Position numbers and translations under genes: made by a program. This document shows positions 33,735 through 42,161 of a stretch of DNA of 64,000 nucleotides, piece by piece. Where the stretch lies: contig JAGIBF010000013.1 of NCBI GenBank assembly GCA_017744515.1, positions 35,126-99,125 of the forward strand, read 5' to 3'. A model generated the notes under the pieces. The model saw only the letters and a program-made list of their open reading frames with translations. It made no database searches and was not told where the DNA came from. Position 1 is the first letter of the stretch, and each line of letters begins with the position of its first letter. The stretch comes from Niastella sp. GTDB lineage: Bacteria > Bacteroidota > Bacteroidia > Chitinophagales > Chitinophagaceae.

Positions 33735-33851
33735 GCTGATATACTATTAATGTTATTCAATGTGCTGGTGTATAGATAAATCAGGCATTGCAATCGTTGG
33801 GGGGGACGGTTGTTCAAGCCGCTTACACAAACGGCCTAACATGGCTTGTTA

Positions 33852-34253
33852 TTACATTTTGATCACGGATTTGAGATCTACCAACCATTCGTTGTTGACT
33901 TTTATGATGCGGATGGTGGTGGTGTCGTTCGTGTGAAATGAATTGTGGTATTTATAGGTTGTCGTCGAATCGTTTATTGGTGTGATCTCTATTGGATTGA
34001 TGTTGGCATCTGCAAAGGAGCGTTTGTCTTCTTTGCTCATCTGCTGGTAGTTTAGTTGTTGTTTTCTAAGGAGGGTAAGGTTGTCTTCGTCCTTGAGCAG
34101 GTAAAACTTCGCTTTTTCATAGTTGCCGTCCAGGGAAGCGCGGATAAACTGGCGGCCAGCGTCCTGGGCATCTTCTGCTTTGTAATAGTCGCTGCTGCCT
34201 CCACAGGCGGCCAATATTACGGTCAGGGCAATGATTGTGAGATATTTAATCAT
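33852..34253 (-). CDS. DUF4878-like lipoprotein
   Basis: 133 aa. Lipobox AAC (Cys 17) in MIKYLTIIALTVILAAC. The rest (KAEDAQDAGRQFIRASLDGNYEKAKFYLLKDE ... LVDLKSVIKM) follows the NTF2-like DUF4878 pattern with a helix, then strands ending DEEWLVDL-like. No catalytic motif. It stands alone; a five-unit 11-bp direct repeat lies 234 bp upstream. Confidence 0.75.
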   Translation of the reverse strand: MIKYLTIIALTVILAACGGSSDYYKAEDAQDAGRQFIRASLDGNYEKAKFYLLKDEDNLTLLRKQQLNYQQMSKEDKRSFADANINPIEITPINDSTTTYKYHNSFHTNDTTTIRIIKVNNEWLVDLKSVIKM

Positions 34254-34486
34254 ACCGCAAAAGTAAAGGTTTCCGTCTGAACCAAGATTTTAGGGATTTT
34301 AAGGATTGAGGTGATAGGCTGTTCTGGCTGTTCGGGAATCAGTATTGGGGTTGAAATGTTGATAAGTTGATGGTTTGAAAGGATTTACGACAGGTGATTG
34401 GAGGGGCAAGGGGATAGGGGGCGGGTAGATGTCTCCCGGGCCGGGTATTGGCCAGACCTAGGGCAGATATAAGGCAAACGAGAAGC

Positions 34487-34541
34487 AAAGTCTCTATAAG
34501 GTCTCTATAAACTCTCTGTAATGTCTCTGAAAGGTCTCTAT
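34487..34541. repeat. Five 11-bp direct repeats (AAGGTCTCTAT)
   Basis: Units AAAGTCTCTAT, AAGGTCTCTAT, AAACTCTCTGT, AATGTCTCTGA and AAGGTCTCTAT follow with no gap; AAG begins a sixth. A period of 11 bp puts each unit on the same face of the helix. Confidence 0.85.
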
Positions 34542-34562
34542 AAGTCTGCCTGGCAATTACAA

Positions 34563-34592
34563 TAAAAAAGCCCTCCGCAATGGGAGGCCTTC
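34563..34592 (-). terminator. Intrinsic terminator after phoH
   Basis: On the minus strand GCCTCC-CATTGC-GGAGG(G)C with a one-base bulge, followed by TTTTTTATT. Confidence 0.75.
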
Positions 34593-34612
34593 GTTGTTTG
34601 AACTGGTATGTT

Positions 34613-35647
34613 TTACCCTTCTGTATTGGGTTTTTCGTCTCTTTGGTGGCGGTTTCCTCTCCAGTTGCCGGGGGTGTACTCGGGTGGTGGATTTTCTTTG
34701 TGGTCGCGGTCGTAGGCCTTGATGATGGCTTTTACGAGGCGGTGACGTACTACGTCTTCCTCATCGAGCTCAATATGGGCTATGCCATCAATGTTGCGGA
34801 GGATGCGTACGGCTTTTTCGAGACCGCTTTTCTGGTTTTTCGGCAGGTCAACTTGTGTCATATCGCCCGTGATGATGGCTTTGGCATTGGCGCCGATACG
34901 GGTGAGGAACATTTTGATCTGCAGGTCGGTGGCGTTCTGGGCCTCATCGAGGATGATGAAGGCGTTGTCGAGGGTACGTCCACGCATGTAGGCGAGGGGT
35001 GCGATCTCGATGACGCGGGTGCTCATGTAATAGCCCAGTTTGTCGGCCGGGATCATATCGTCCAGGGCGTCATACAGCGGACGCAGGTATGGGTCGATCT
35101 TTTCTTTCAGGTCGCCTGGCAGGAATCCGAGGCTTTCGCCTGCTTCCACTGCGGGACGTGTAAGGATGATCTTCTTAACCATTTTGTTTTTTAGTGCTCT
35201 CACTGCCAATGCTACGGCGGTGTAGGTTTTACCTGTACCGGCCGGCCCGATAGCAAAAACGATGTCGTTCTTCTCGGCTTCATGGACCATTTTTTTCTGG
35301 TTCAACGTCCGGGCGCGCACTGTTTTTCCGTTGGGGCCAAATACGAGGACATCATTGGGGTTTCGCTCAATGAAGTTGTCAACGGTTTCTGCATCATCTC
35401 CGCCGAGGATTTGCTCAAAATAGTTCTGGCTCATATGCCCATTGCGCTGGAGGTATTGAATGATGAGGTCAATTTTCTCTTTTGCAGTGTCTATTTGTTC
35501 GGGCAGCCCACTTAATTTGAGTTGTGTACCACGGGAAAGAATTTTCAGTAGTGGGAATTTCTTTTTGAGAAGGTCTAACTTACCGTTGTTTACACCGAAA
35601 AACTCTATAGGGTTTACGGCGTCGAGGCTGATGATAGTTTCTGTCAA
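34613..35647 (-). CDS. PhoH-family ATPase
   Basis: 344 aa. A short N-terminal KH-like region (residues about 20-75: VNNGKLDLLKKKFPLLKIL...) is followed by the PhoH P-loop ATPase: Walker A GPAGTGKTYTAVALA (about 131-145) and Walker B FIILDEAQN (about 230). The family is tied to RNA metabolism (ybeZ-type). The only start is TTG at 35647: an in-frame TGA lies 9 bp upstream and no ATG fits. C-terminus is Pro/Asn-rich and charged. The -7 element at 35745 precedes it by about 98 bp. Confidence 0.95.
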   Translation of the reverse strand: MTETIISLDAVNPIEFFGVNNGKLDLLKKKFPLLKILSRGTQLKLSGLPEQIDTAKEKIDLIIQYLQRNGHMSQNYFEQILGGDDAETVDNFIERNPNDVLVFGPNGKTVRARTLNQKKMVHEAEKNDIVFAIGPAGTGKTYTAVALAVRALKNKMVKKIILTRPAVEAGESLGFLPGDLKEKIDPYLRPLYDALDDMIPADKLGYYMSTRVIEIAPLAYMRGRTLDNAFIILDEAQNATDLQIKMFLTRIGANAKAIITGDMTQVDLPKNQKSGLEKAVRILRNIDGIAHIELDEEDVVRHRLVKAIIKAYDRDHKENPPPEYTPGNWRGNRHQRDEKPNTEG

Positions 35648-35950
35648 TTCACTTCAGTTTAAGTTCACAAAAGTGTACCGATTCGTGTCGATACTTCTAA
35701 CCCTTCCAGTTATTCCAAATATAATTTTTGGAACTGCTTCTAAACAAAGTTACTTATTAACAAGATGTGGAAAATGGCTGTTTAGTTGCTTATTGAAGTT
35801 ACTTCTTTTATGTGTCAATATGTGCTCTTTGTGCTTTACCTTTTTATAAATGTTTTTAAACTTTTTGGCGCTGTGTTTGTTGGTATCTTTTAGTAACTCG
35901 TTAACTGTTGGAAAGCGAGTTTCTTATAACTACCTACCAAATTTTATGTT
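35648..35950. other. Divergent spacer between phoH and the HxlR gene
   Basis: AT-rich; the only feature supported is the -7 element on the minus strand at 35745-35752. Confidence 0.55.
35745..35752 (-). promoter_or_regulatory. Candidate -7 promoter element for phoH
   Basis: TAACTTTG on the minus strand; about 98 bp before the TTG start. Confidence 0.4.
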
Positions 35951-36337
35951 ATGTCTATATCTACTGAAACTGAGTTTGTCGCAACCGGAAAGCGTAAGGT
36001 AAGCAGCCCGGAATGTAAGCAGCATATTCAACCTGTTCATGATGCGCTGGATATTTTGCATGGTAAATGGAAGTTGTTGATCCTGATGTCGCTGGGTGAA
36101 GGTCCTATGCGTTTTAAGGAAATTCAACGTGAGGTGGAGGGGATTACTGCCAAAATGCTTTCGAAGGAGTTGAAGGACCTGGAAATGAATGAGCTGGTTC
36201 AGCGTACCGTGTATGATACTATTCCTGTGGCTGTAGAATATTCCAGAACGGCTTATGGCGCGAGCTTGAAAAAAGTGATCGATGAGTTGCATTCCTGGGG
36301 TTTGCAGCATAGGAAGCGTTTGATGAGGAGGAATTGA
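35951..36337 (+). CDS. HxlR-family winged-helix transcription regulator
   Basis: 128 aa. Winged-helix core: HDALDILHGKWKLLILMSLGE... MRFKEIQREVEGITAKMLSKELKDLEMNELV, then RTVYDTIPVAVEYSRTAYG (wing). A Cys at 24 (SPECKQ) could be a redox switch, as in HypR/YodB-type members, but this is only a guess. It may control a nearby gene; no divergent partner is obvious (phoH is a poor candidate). Confidence 0.92.
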   Translation: MSISTETEFVATGKRKVSSPECKQHIQPVHDALDILHGKWKLLILMSLGEGPMRFKEIQREVEGITAKMLSKELKDLEMNELVQRTVYDTIPVAVEYSRTAYGASLKKVIDELHSWGLQHRKRLMRRN

Positions 36338-36344
36338 GTTTGGA

Positions 36345-36450
36345 ATGCGTTTGCTTAGAAAGCTTTTGCTTTGCAAGCAGATTTCTCACTGCGCCGCAAT
36401 GCTCTGTGCTTTAAGCTCCCAAATGGCTCCGTTCGAAATGACAAAAGAGG
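36345..36450. repeat. Dispersed intergenic repeat, family B, copy 3
   Basis: AGCAGATTTCTCACTGCGCC, CTTTAAGCTCCCAAATGGC and CCGTTCGAAATGACAAA in order; the closest match to 32941-33036. Confidence 0.65.
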
Positions 36451-36456
36451 GGCTTG

Positions 36457-37191
36457 TTAATATTTTATGCTTTTCTCTTCGAAATAGCGCATGCGGTATG
36501 CCATCATGGCGGTGTGGCCGAGTTTGCGAATGAGGCGATAATTGACGACGGCGCCTACCGGGGCGCCTATTATCGGGATGAGTTGGGCCATTTTGGCCAG
36601 ATCAATGTAGTCGCGGTATTCCTGTTGGAAAGTGCGCCAGTCGAATGCATGTATGTCTTCGGGCAATTTGTGTTTTTGTGTGCCCCAATGTTCCATTTTT
36701 AGGTATACTTCTCTTCTTTGTTGCTGGCTTGAAAAGGCGAGTTGAAAGATGTAGAGTATGTATATTCTTTCTTTATAGTCTTCTACGTTGTATCCATACT
36801 GGCTGGCAATATCGAATAGTAATTTTAGTTTGATGCCTATCAGGATCGGGAAATCTGCCAGTCCCAACAGCAGGCCTCCTGCTCCTGTAATGCCGCCTTC
36901 TGCTGCAGCTGTGTTGCGGTAAATGGTGATCTTTTCTTCTATGGTCGTCTCGCGGTCGGCGAGTGTTCCTTCTTTTATTGTTGCCGGGGCAGTGATCTTT
37001 GCGCCGAAAATTACGGCTCGTATCATTTGTTTGATCGTGGCGGTAATGGCCTGGTGTACTTTTTCCGGGATGATGTTATTGATCTTCGTTTGTACGCGCC
37101 TGGTAACCCGGCTGAACAGGGTGGGTTTGCGCAGCATTTGTTGCTGCCATTTTTTGAGGTCTATTTGTATGTTTTGTTCGTAACTGTTCAT
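36457..37191 (-). CDS. EcsC-family protein
   Basis: 244 aa from the ATG at 37191 (MNSYEQNIQIDLKKWQQQML), the family start; the reading to 37248 adds 19 residues that overlap a repeat. EcsC core: KINNIIPEKVHQAITATIKQ, then a Gly/Ala-rich membrane-like stretch GGITGAGGLLLGLADFPILI and IKLLFDIASQYGYNVEDYKER..., ending near IPIIGAPVGAVVNYRLIRKL. EcsC is linked to ABC exporters in Firmicutes but stands alone here. Function unknown. Confidence 0.88.
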   Translation of the reverse strand: MNSYEQNIQIDLKKWQQQMLRKPTLFSRVTRRVQTKINNIIPEKVHQAITATIKQMIRAVIFGAKITAPATIKEGTLADRETTIEEKITIYRNTAAAEGGITGAGGLLLGLADFPILIGIKLKLLFDIASQYGYNVEDYKERIYILYIFQLAFSSQQQRREVYLKMEHWGTQKHKLPEDIHAFDWRTFQQEYRDYIDLAKMAQLIPIIGAPVGAVVNYRLIRKLGHTAMMAYRMRYFEEKSIKY

Positions 37192-37224
37192 GTTACAATC
37201 TACTTCCAAAAGTATGCCTTGACA

Positions 37225-37296
37225 GATTGGGCTAAAGCCCGAAGACAAAGAATTTTTGTTGACCCCGCCCTAAAGGACGGGGCAATTCCTTTTAAG
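37225..37296. repeat. Dispersed intergenic repeat, family A, copy 2
   Basis: GATTGGGCTAAAGCCCGAAG ... CCCCGCCCTAAAGGACGGGG CAATT. Same layout as 22743. Confidence 0.65.
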
Positions 37297-37456
37297 GGAA
37301 TATTCTTTGTTGTCATCCTTAGATGTGGCGGGTACGGCCCCTCCAGCGCCAGCACCAAACCTGTCAGGTCTGGTTCCGTGTATTGTTTCAAAGTCAGAGG
37401 CTTTGTAATAGGTGTCACCAGCCAGAGGCTGGCGACTGGGAACATCCTTAGACGGA

Positions 37457-37963
37457 TTATTGTTCTTTTTTGAGGCTACGAATTAGTTCGCCGTAATTCA
37501 TTTTGTGGGTGAGGCCGTTAACGGCCTGGGCGATGCGGTTGGTTTTGGTGGCTTCTGTTTTAGCGCTTTCTATCCATTTGCTGAAGTATGCCTGGTGTGA
37601 TGGGGCGAGGGTTTTGAAGAAGGCAAGGGCTTGTGGTTCATCTGAAAGGCATTCCATTAGTTCGGGATTCAGCTGCAGGGGTGCTTTATCTTCCTGTAAT
37701 TGTACCTGCAGCATGGCACCTTTGCGTTTTTTAATGCCTTTGCGCATGTCGGCATTGATGGGCAGGATGAAGCTTCCTCCTCCATGTGGCAATAGGGCTA
37801 CTGCTTTAATGGGATGTTTATCGAGTTTTCCTTTTACCCGGAAGCTTTTTTTCCAACCTGGTTTTAGCTGTTCTGCTATATCGGGTGTAATGTGGATGTA
37901 TGTCCAACCGGTTTTGTCTCCCTGTTCGGCAAATTGCAGTATGGTGGTGGTGAATTGGACCAT
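37457..37963 (-). CDS. YdeI/OmpD-associated family protein (DUF1905 + OmdA)
   Basis: 168 aa. DUF1905 occupies about 1-95 (WTYIHITPDIAEQLKP, KLDKHPIKAVALLPHGGGSFILPINADMRK) and the OmdA/YdeI helical domain about 105-165 (EPQALAFFKTLAPSHQAYFSKWIESAKTEATKTNRIAQAV). This family is linked to resistance to peptides in enterobacteria. Both domains are complete. Single gene. Confidence 0.92.
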   Translation of the reverse strand: MVQFTTTILQFAEQGDKTGWTYIHITPDIAEQLKPGWKKSFRVKGKLDKHPIKAVALLPHGGGSFILPINADMRKGIKKRKGAMLQVQLQEDKAPLQLNPELMECLSDEPQALAFFKTLAPSHQAYFSKWIESAKTEATKTNRIAQAVNGLTHKMNYGELIRSLKKEQ

Positions 37964-38038
37964 AGGTTTCGTCAGACGTCAAAGGTGAAACGTCAAACGG
38001 TTGCTCACTGCAATATACTTACCGGAACGGAAAATGTA

Positions 38039-38308
38039 TTACATGTTGTTGAGTTCTTCTTCGATCTGGTCGTGGAACTGTGCTTCGGTGTCGATGATCC
38101 AACGGGGAAGTGATTGTGGCTGGATCTTCCAGGCTCCATCCTCTTTTTGCATGCGGAAGAGGATGCGGTTGCCACGATCGTCTACCACATCTACGGTAAA
38201 AATACCTTCATTGACACCGCCGAGTTTTCTGAAGTTAAACTCTCTGAGACGGCCTTCTACTTTCAGCAGTTTGGTGAACTGTATATTTTTAACGAATTGG
38301 ATGCGCAT
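38039..38308 (-). CDS. Conserved small hypothetical protein
   Basis: 89 aa. Soluble; KLLKVEGRLREFNFRKLGGV and GIFTVDVVDDRGNRILFRMQKEDG form strand patterns, ending WIIDTEAQFHDQIEEELNN. No motif recognised. The stop is 199 bp after the ahcY terminator region and the gene starts in a normal way (ATG), so it looks real rather than a shadow. Function unknown. Confidence 0.7.
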   Translation of the reverse strand: MRIQFVKNIQFTKLLKVEGRLREFNFRKLGGVNEGIFTVDVVDDRGNRILFRMQKEDGAWKIQPQSLPRWIIDTEAQFHDQIEEELNNM

Positions 38309-38505
38309 ATGCTTCTATTACTTTTTGTGTTATCAATTCTCATGCTACACTTTGTCAAAGCCTTCTTAATAAACTACAAAAGTTTTGCACAGAAGGAATA
38401 ACGGGTTAGCTGTTGCTCAAAAGGCTCAAGGTAAATCCGAGGGGTTGTTGTTTCTGCGGTGGATATGGGTGTATGTTGTAAAGGTACGTATTATATCCTA
38501 ATAAT

Positions 38506-38536
38506 AAACCCCAGACTGACTGGCAGCCTGGGGTTT
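38506..38536 (-). terminator. Intrinsic terminator after ahcY
   Basis: AAACCCCAG ... CTGGGGTTT, perfect 9-bp stem with a 13-nt loop. Confidence 0.82.
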
Positions 38537-38560
38537 GTATGTTTGGCCTTTTGGCGCTTT

Positions 38561-39886
38561 TTAGTACCTGTAGTGCTCGGGCTTGAATGGACCAGCCTGG
38601 GGAATACCGAGGTAGTCGGCTTGTGCAGGGGTCAGTTCATCCAATTCTACACCAATTTTCTTCAGGTGCAGGCGGGCAACTTTCTCATCAAGAATCTTTG
38701 GCAGTACGTATACTTTGTTCTCGTATTTGTCTGTGTTTGTCCAAAGTTCGATTTGGGCCAGTGTTTGGTTGGTGAAGGAGTTACTCATCACGAAGCTTGG
38801 GTGACCTGTTCCGCAACCGAGGTTAACGAGACGGCCTTCAGCGAGGATGATGATGTCTTTTCCATCTACATTGTAGATATCAACCTGTGGCTTGATGGTA
38901 TCTTTTGTATGACCGTAGTTGGTATTCATCCAGGCCATATCGATCTCGATGTCGAAGTGCCCGATGTTACAAACGATGGTCTTGTCTTTCATTGCACGGA
39001 AGTGCTTTTCTGTGATCAGGTCACGGCAACCAGATGCTGTTACTACGATGTCGGCTTCTTTTACTGCGTCGATCATTTTCTTTACTTCAAAGCCGTCCAT
39101 AGCTGCCTGTAAAGCGCAGATAGGGTCGATCTCTGTTACGATAACGCGGCAACCAGCGCCTGCCAGTGAAGCGGCAGAACCTTTACCTACGTCGCCATAG
39201 CTACCTACAACAGCGATCTTACCTGCCAGCATTACGTCTGTAGCGCGGCGGATAGAATCTACGAGAGATTCTTTACAACCGTATTTGTTGTCGAATTTGC
39301 TCTTGGTTACTGAGTCATTTACGTTGAAGGCGGGGATAGGCAGGGTGCCTTTTGCCATTCTTTCGTAGAGGCGGTGTACGCCGGTAGTTGTTTCTTCGCT
39401 CAACCCCTTGATGTGCTGTACGAGCTCGGGGTATTTGTCGAATACTATGTTGGTGAGGTCGCCACCGTCATCGAGGATCATGTTCAGGGGACGGTCTGCA
39501 CCACCAAAGAACAATGTTTGCTCGATACACCAGTCGGCTTCTTCGAGGGTTTGGCCTTTCCAGGCGTAAACTCCGATACCAGCGGCTGCGATAGCGGCAG
39601 CGGCGTGGTCCTGGGTAGAGAAGATATTGCAGGAGCTCCATTTTACCTCAGCGCCAAGGGCTATGAGGGTTTCGATGAGCACGGCTGTTTGGATGGTCAT
39701 GTGTAAGCAGCCAGCTATACGGGCTCCTTTCAGCGGCTGTGAAGGTCCGTATTCTGCGCGCAGTGACATTAAGCCTGGCATTTCAGCTTCTGCCAGACGA
39801 ATTTCTTTACGGCCCCATTCAGCCAGGCTGATATCTTTTACCTTATAGGGTAAGGAGAAATCAATGTTTTTTGAGATAGTTGACAT
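38561..39886 (-). CDS. ahcY: Adenosylhomocysteinase
   Basis: 441 aa. NAD-binding motif [20 protein letters not shown] near 235-255, the [15 protein letters not shown] segment [11 protein letters not shown], and the C-terminal Lys/Tyr block ending [12 protein letters not shown]. It splits S-adenosylhomocysteine into adenosine and homocysteine, restoring methylation capacity. Own terminator; a strong promoter match lies upstream at 39906-39936. Confidence 0.97.
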   Translation of the reverse strand: MSTISKNIDFSLPYKVKDISLAEWGRKEIRLAEAEMPGLMSLRAEYGPSQPLKGARIAGCLHMTIQTAVLIETLIALGAEVKWSSCNIFSTQDHAAAAIAAAGIGVYAWKGQTLEEADWCIEQTLFFGGADRPLNMILDDGGDLTNIVFDKYPELVQHIKGLSEETTTGVHRLYERMAKGTLPIPAFNVNDSVTKSKFDNKYGCKESLVDSIRRATDVMLAGKIAVVGSYGDVGKGSAASLAGAGCRVIVTEIDPICALQAAMDGFEVKKMIDAVKEADIVVTASGCRDLITEKHFRAMKDKTIVCNIGHFDIEIDMAWMNTNYGHTKDTIKPQVDIYNVDGKDIIILAEGRLVNLGCGTGHPSFVMSNSFTNQTLAQIELWTNTDKYENKVYVLPKILDEKVARLHLKKIGVELDELTPAQADYLGIPQAGPFKPEHYRY

Positions 39887-39905
39887 ATTTTAATTATTTC
39901 GCTGG

Positions 39906-39936
39906 CAAAGCTACAATTTAGGGTTGTAATGGCAAA
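39906..39936 (-). promoter_or_regulatory. ahcY promoter: TTTG-N19-TAGCTTTG
   Basis: On the minus strand TTTG (-33), a 19-bp gap, then TAGCTTTG (-7 TAnnTTTG), 20 bp before the ahcY ATG. This is the best match to the Bacteroidota vegetative promoter in the window. Confidence 0.75.
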
Positions 39937-40097
39937 GGAAGGGGAGGCAGTTTATAGGTTAACTGGTTAATAAGTTGATAGGTGGGAGGCTGGTAAATGG
40001 GTAGTGTTGTAGGTTTTATGGTTCCTGATGGCGATAATACAGTGTTAACAGGGGTGAGGGGGAATGTTGTTTATCTTTAGGTTATTAATTTTTTGCC

Positions 40098-40400
40098 ATG
40101 CATACTTATGATACGGTCTCTGAGGCTGTGAATGGCCTCCGGCAGCGGGGTTATGCTATTGATTTTAACCGTGATTTTGATTGTGTGACATGTAGTAAGA
40201 CGGCTTTATCGCTGCAGCCGCATGAGTTTGAAATTACTGAGATTCATCGTTTTGAGGGGAATTCCGACCCTGCAGACGAGGCTGTGGTGTATGCAATCGA
40301 GTCGAAGCACGGGGAGAAGGGTATCCTGGTGGATGGTTTCGGGCCCAGTTCCGAAACAGCCAGCGAGGCGATGATCGAGAAGCTGGCTGTACGGTATTAG
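40098..40400 (+). CDS. Small conserved Bacteroidota protein
   Basis: 100 aa. Opens MHTYDTVSEAVNGLRQRGYAIDFN and has DEAVVYAIESKHGEKGILVDGFG near the end. Such short proteins are often labelled 'phosphoribosylpyrophosphate synthetase', which their size and lack of the PRPP loop do not support. Role unknown. Convergent with the Rrf2 gene, 4 bp apart. Confidence 0.8.
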   Translation: MHTYDTVSEAVNGLRQRGYAIDFNRDFDCVTCSKTALSLQPHEFEITEIHRFEGNSDPADEAVVYAIESKHGEKGILVDGFGPSSETASEAMIEKLAVRY

Positions 40401-40404
40401 GGTA

Positions 40405-40815
40405 TTAATGTTTGGATATATCGGCGACTGTCTTTTTCTCCAATAGCTTGAGGGTCACATCGCGTACCTGTATCATGCTATCGTGCAGGCCGCATTGTTT
40501 TTCGTCGCAATTCTTGCAACGTTCATAGAAATAAAGGCTTACACAGGGTAGCATGGCTATGGGCCCGTCTATCAGGCGCATGATCTTGGCCATGGTGACT
40601 TCTTTGGGGGACATTTTGAAGAAGTAGCCTCCTCCTTTGCCTTTTTTACTGTCGAGGATGCCGTCTTTTTTCAATTCCAGCAGGATATTTTCCAGAAATT
40701 TTAATGGAATCTTCTTCTTTTTGGCTATTTCCGCAATGAGTACCGGCTGATTGTCTTTTTTTTCAGCCATGTACATCAATGCTTTAAATGCATATTGGGC
40801 TTTTTTGGAAAGCAT
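40405..40815 (-). CDS. Rrf2-family transcription regulator with Cys cluster
   Basis: 136 aa. Winged helix MLSKKAQYAFKALMYMAEKK..., PVLIAEIAKKKKIPLKFLENILLELKKDG, GYFFKMSPKEVTMAKIMRLIDG. The Cys-rich loop LPCVSLYFYERCKNCDEKQC (four Cys) may hold an Fe-S cluster as in IscR/NsrR/RsrR-type members. Targets are unknown; the neighbouring HTH gene is 59 bp upstream on the same strand. Confidence 0.9.
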   Translation of the reverse strand: MLSKKAQYAFKALMYMAEKKDNQPVLIAEIAKKKKIPLKFLENILLELKKDGILDSKKGKGGGYFFKMSPKEVTMAKIMRLIDGPIAMLPCVSLYFYERCKNCDEKQCGLHDSMIQVRDVTLKLLEKKTVADISKH

Positions 40816-40874
40816 GTGACGTATTTGATTTGGCGCGAGAAGTTAGAATAATTTTTTGAATGGCCAAGCTTTCT

Positions 40875-41096
40875 TTATACGAGCTTGTGTTCATATATGT
40901 ATTTGATCAGCCCAATTACGTTATTGGTCCGGGTTTTCCGGAGTATGTTCTTGCGGTGTGTTTCTACGGTCCGCTCGCTGATGCCTAATTCTCCCGCTAT
41001 TTGTTTATTACTGTATTCCCGTTCGATAAGGCGTATTACTTCCAGTTCTCGATAGGTAAGGGGCGTACTTTCGGTAGCCTGAAGCTGCTTTTTCAT
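40875..41096 (-). CDS. LuxR-type HTH-only protein
   Basis: 73 aa. Only the LuxR HTH: LTYRELEVIRLIEREYSNKQIAGELGISERTVETHRKNIL. There is no receiver domain; response regulators of this class normally carry one. It may act as a stand-alone GerE-type regulator, or be split from a partner such as the receiver-only protein at 58087, which lacks an HTH. ATG at 41096. Confidence 0.85.
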   Translation of the reverse strand: MKKQLQATESTPLTYRELEVIRLIEREYSNKQIAGELGISERTVETHRKNILRKTRTNNVIGLIKYIYEHKLV

Positions 41097-41332
41097 AGAT
41101 TATTTTTCAGTTGACAAAGGTTAATGGTTAGCCGGTACGTATACCGGATATCAAGTTAATGTTTATAGATGTTACAAATGACTGTAAGGTTGCCTGAAGT
41201 GGCACTATAAAAGGAAGTAGGTTACTTTTCCCTGGATGAAAGGCCGGGTGGTTGCCTGTATGTTGCTGCGAAAAATTACATCAAATTGTTCAATGGACTG
41301 GTATAAAGCTGTGTGAATTTAGTTGCCTTATA

Positions 41333-42049
41333 TCAAATTCCCAATACATCGCTCATGGTATAGATGCCTTTCTTATCATGCAAATACTCTGCCGCCAATA
41401 CAGCGCCGGTGGCAAAGCCTGTGCGGTTGTGGGCGGTGTGTTTGATCTCGATATCGTCTATTTCGGACTTATAGGTGATGATATGGGTGCCGGGGGCAGG
41501 GTCTATCCGCTCGCTGATGATCACGAGGTCCTGGGAGAGGTTGCTTGGGTTGTTGACCCATTGTTTTTTCTGCTCGTTCTTGTCGAGTATCTGTTCTGCC
41601 AATGTGATGGCGGTACCACTGGGTGCGTCTTTCTTTTCTGTGTGGTGCACTTCTGTCATTGACACGTTGTATTCTTTATGGGGGGCCATCAGTTCGGCCA
41701 GTCTTTTATTGATGGCGAAGAATATGTTGACGCCTACGCTGAAGTTGCTGGCATAGAGGAGGGCTCCTTTGTGTGCGAGGCAGGTGTTTTTGGCTTCTTC
41801 GTAGCGTGTCAGCCAACCTGTAGATCCGCAAACTACGGGTACGCCGGCTTCTATGCACCGTATTACATTTTCGAATGCGCTTTCGGGGCCTGTGAATTCT
41901 ATGGCTACATCGGCTTTACGGATGTTTTCGATAGTATTGTCCCCGAGGTTTTCTATGCCTACTTTGAGTACTATTTCATGTCCGCGTTGGATGGCTATTT
42001 GTTCTATAGCCTTTCCCATTTTTCCGTATCCGATGAGCGCTATTTTCAT
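41333..42049 (-). CDS. dapB: 4-hydroxy-tetrahydrodipicolinate reductase
   Basis: 238 aa. NAD(P) motif ALIGYGKMGKAI at 3-14; catalytic block EVHHTEKKDAPSGTA near 132-146; VVCGSTGWL near 75. Second step of lysine/mDAP synthesis from aspartate. Somewhat shorter than the 270-aa Gram-negative form, as is common in Bacteroidota. Last gene of parA-parB-DUF5683-dapB, 112 bp after DUF5683 across a word-repeat patch. Confidence 0.95.
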   Translation of the reverse strand: MKIALIGYGKMGKAIEQIAIQRGHEIVLKVGIENLGDNTIENIRKADVAIEFTGPESAFENVIRCIEAGVPVVCGSTGWLTRYEEAKNTCLAHKGALLYASNFSVGVNIFFAINKRLAELMAPHKEYNVSMTEVHHTEKKDAPSGTAITLAEQILDKNEQKKQWVNNPSNLSQDLVIISERIDPAPGTHIITYKSEIDDIEIKHTAHNRTGFATGAVLAAEYLHDKKGIYTMSDVLGI

Positions 42050-42061
42050 TTTGAATGCAAA

Positions 42062-42103
42062 TGTAGTCCGGAAGTCGGAAAGTCCGCAAGTCCGGAAGTT
42101 TAT
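42062..42103. repeat. Word-repeat patch (AGTCCGGAAGT type)
   Basis: TAGTCCGGAAGTCGGAAAG, TCCGCAAGTCCGGAAG in tandem, period 8-9, between dapB and DUF5683. Confidence 0.55.
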
Positions 42104-42161
42104 CGTAATGAATCAAAAATACTTTCGGTCTATCTGACTTTCAGTCTTTCTGATTTGATTT

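Larger units (their letters stand above)
34254..34612. other. 359-bp spacer
   Basis: Holds the direct repeats at 34487-34541, a word patch near 34353-34378 (TTGATAAGTTGATGG) and the PhoH terminator. No gene. Confidence 0.55.

Noticed and set aside
38459..39112. 217-aa plus-strand frame opposite ahcY
   Set aside because: Shadow of a highly conserved enzyme gene.
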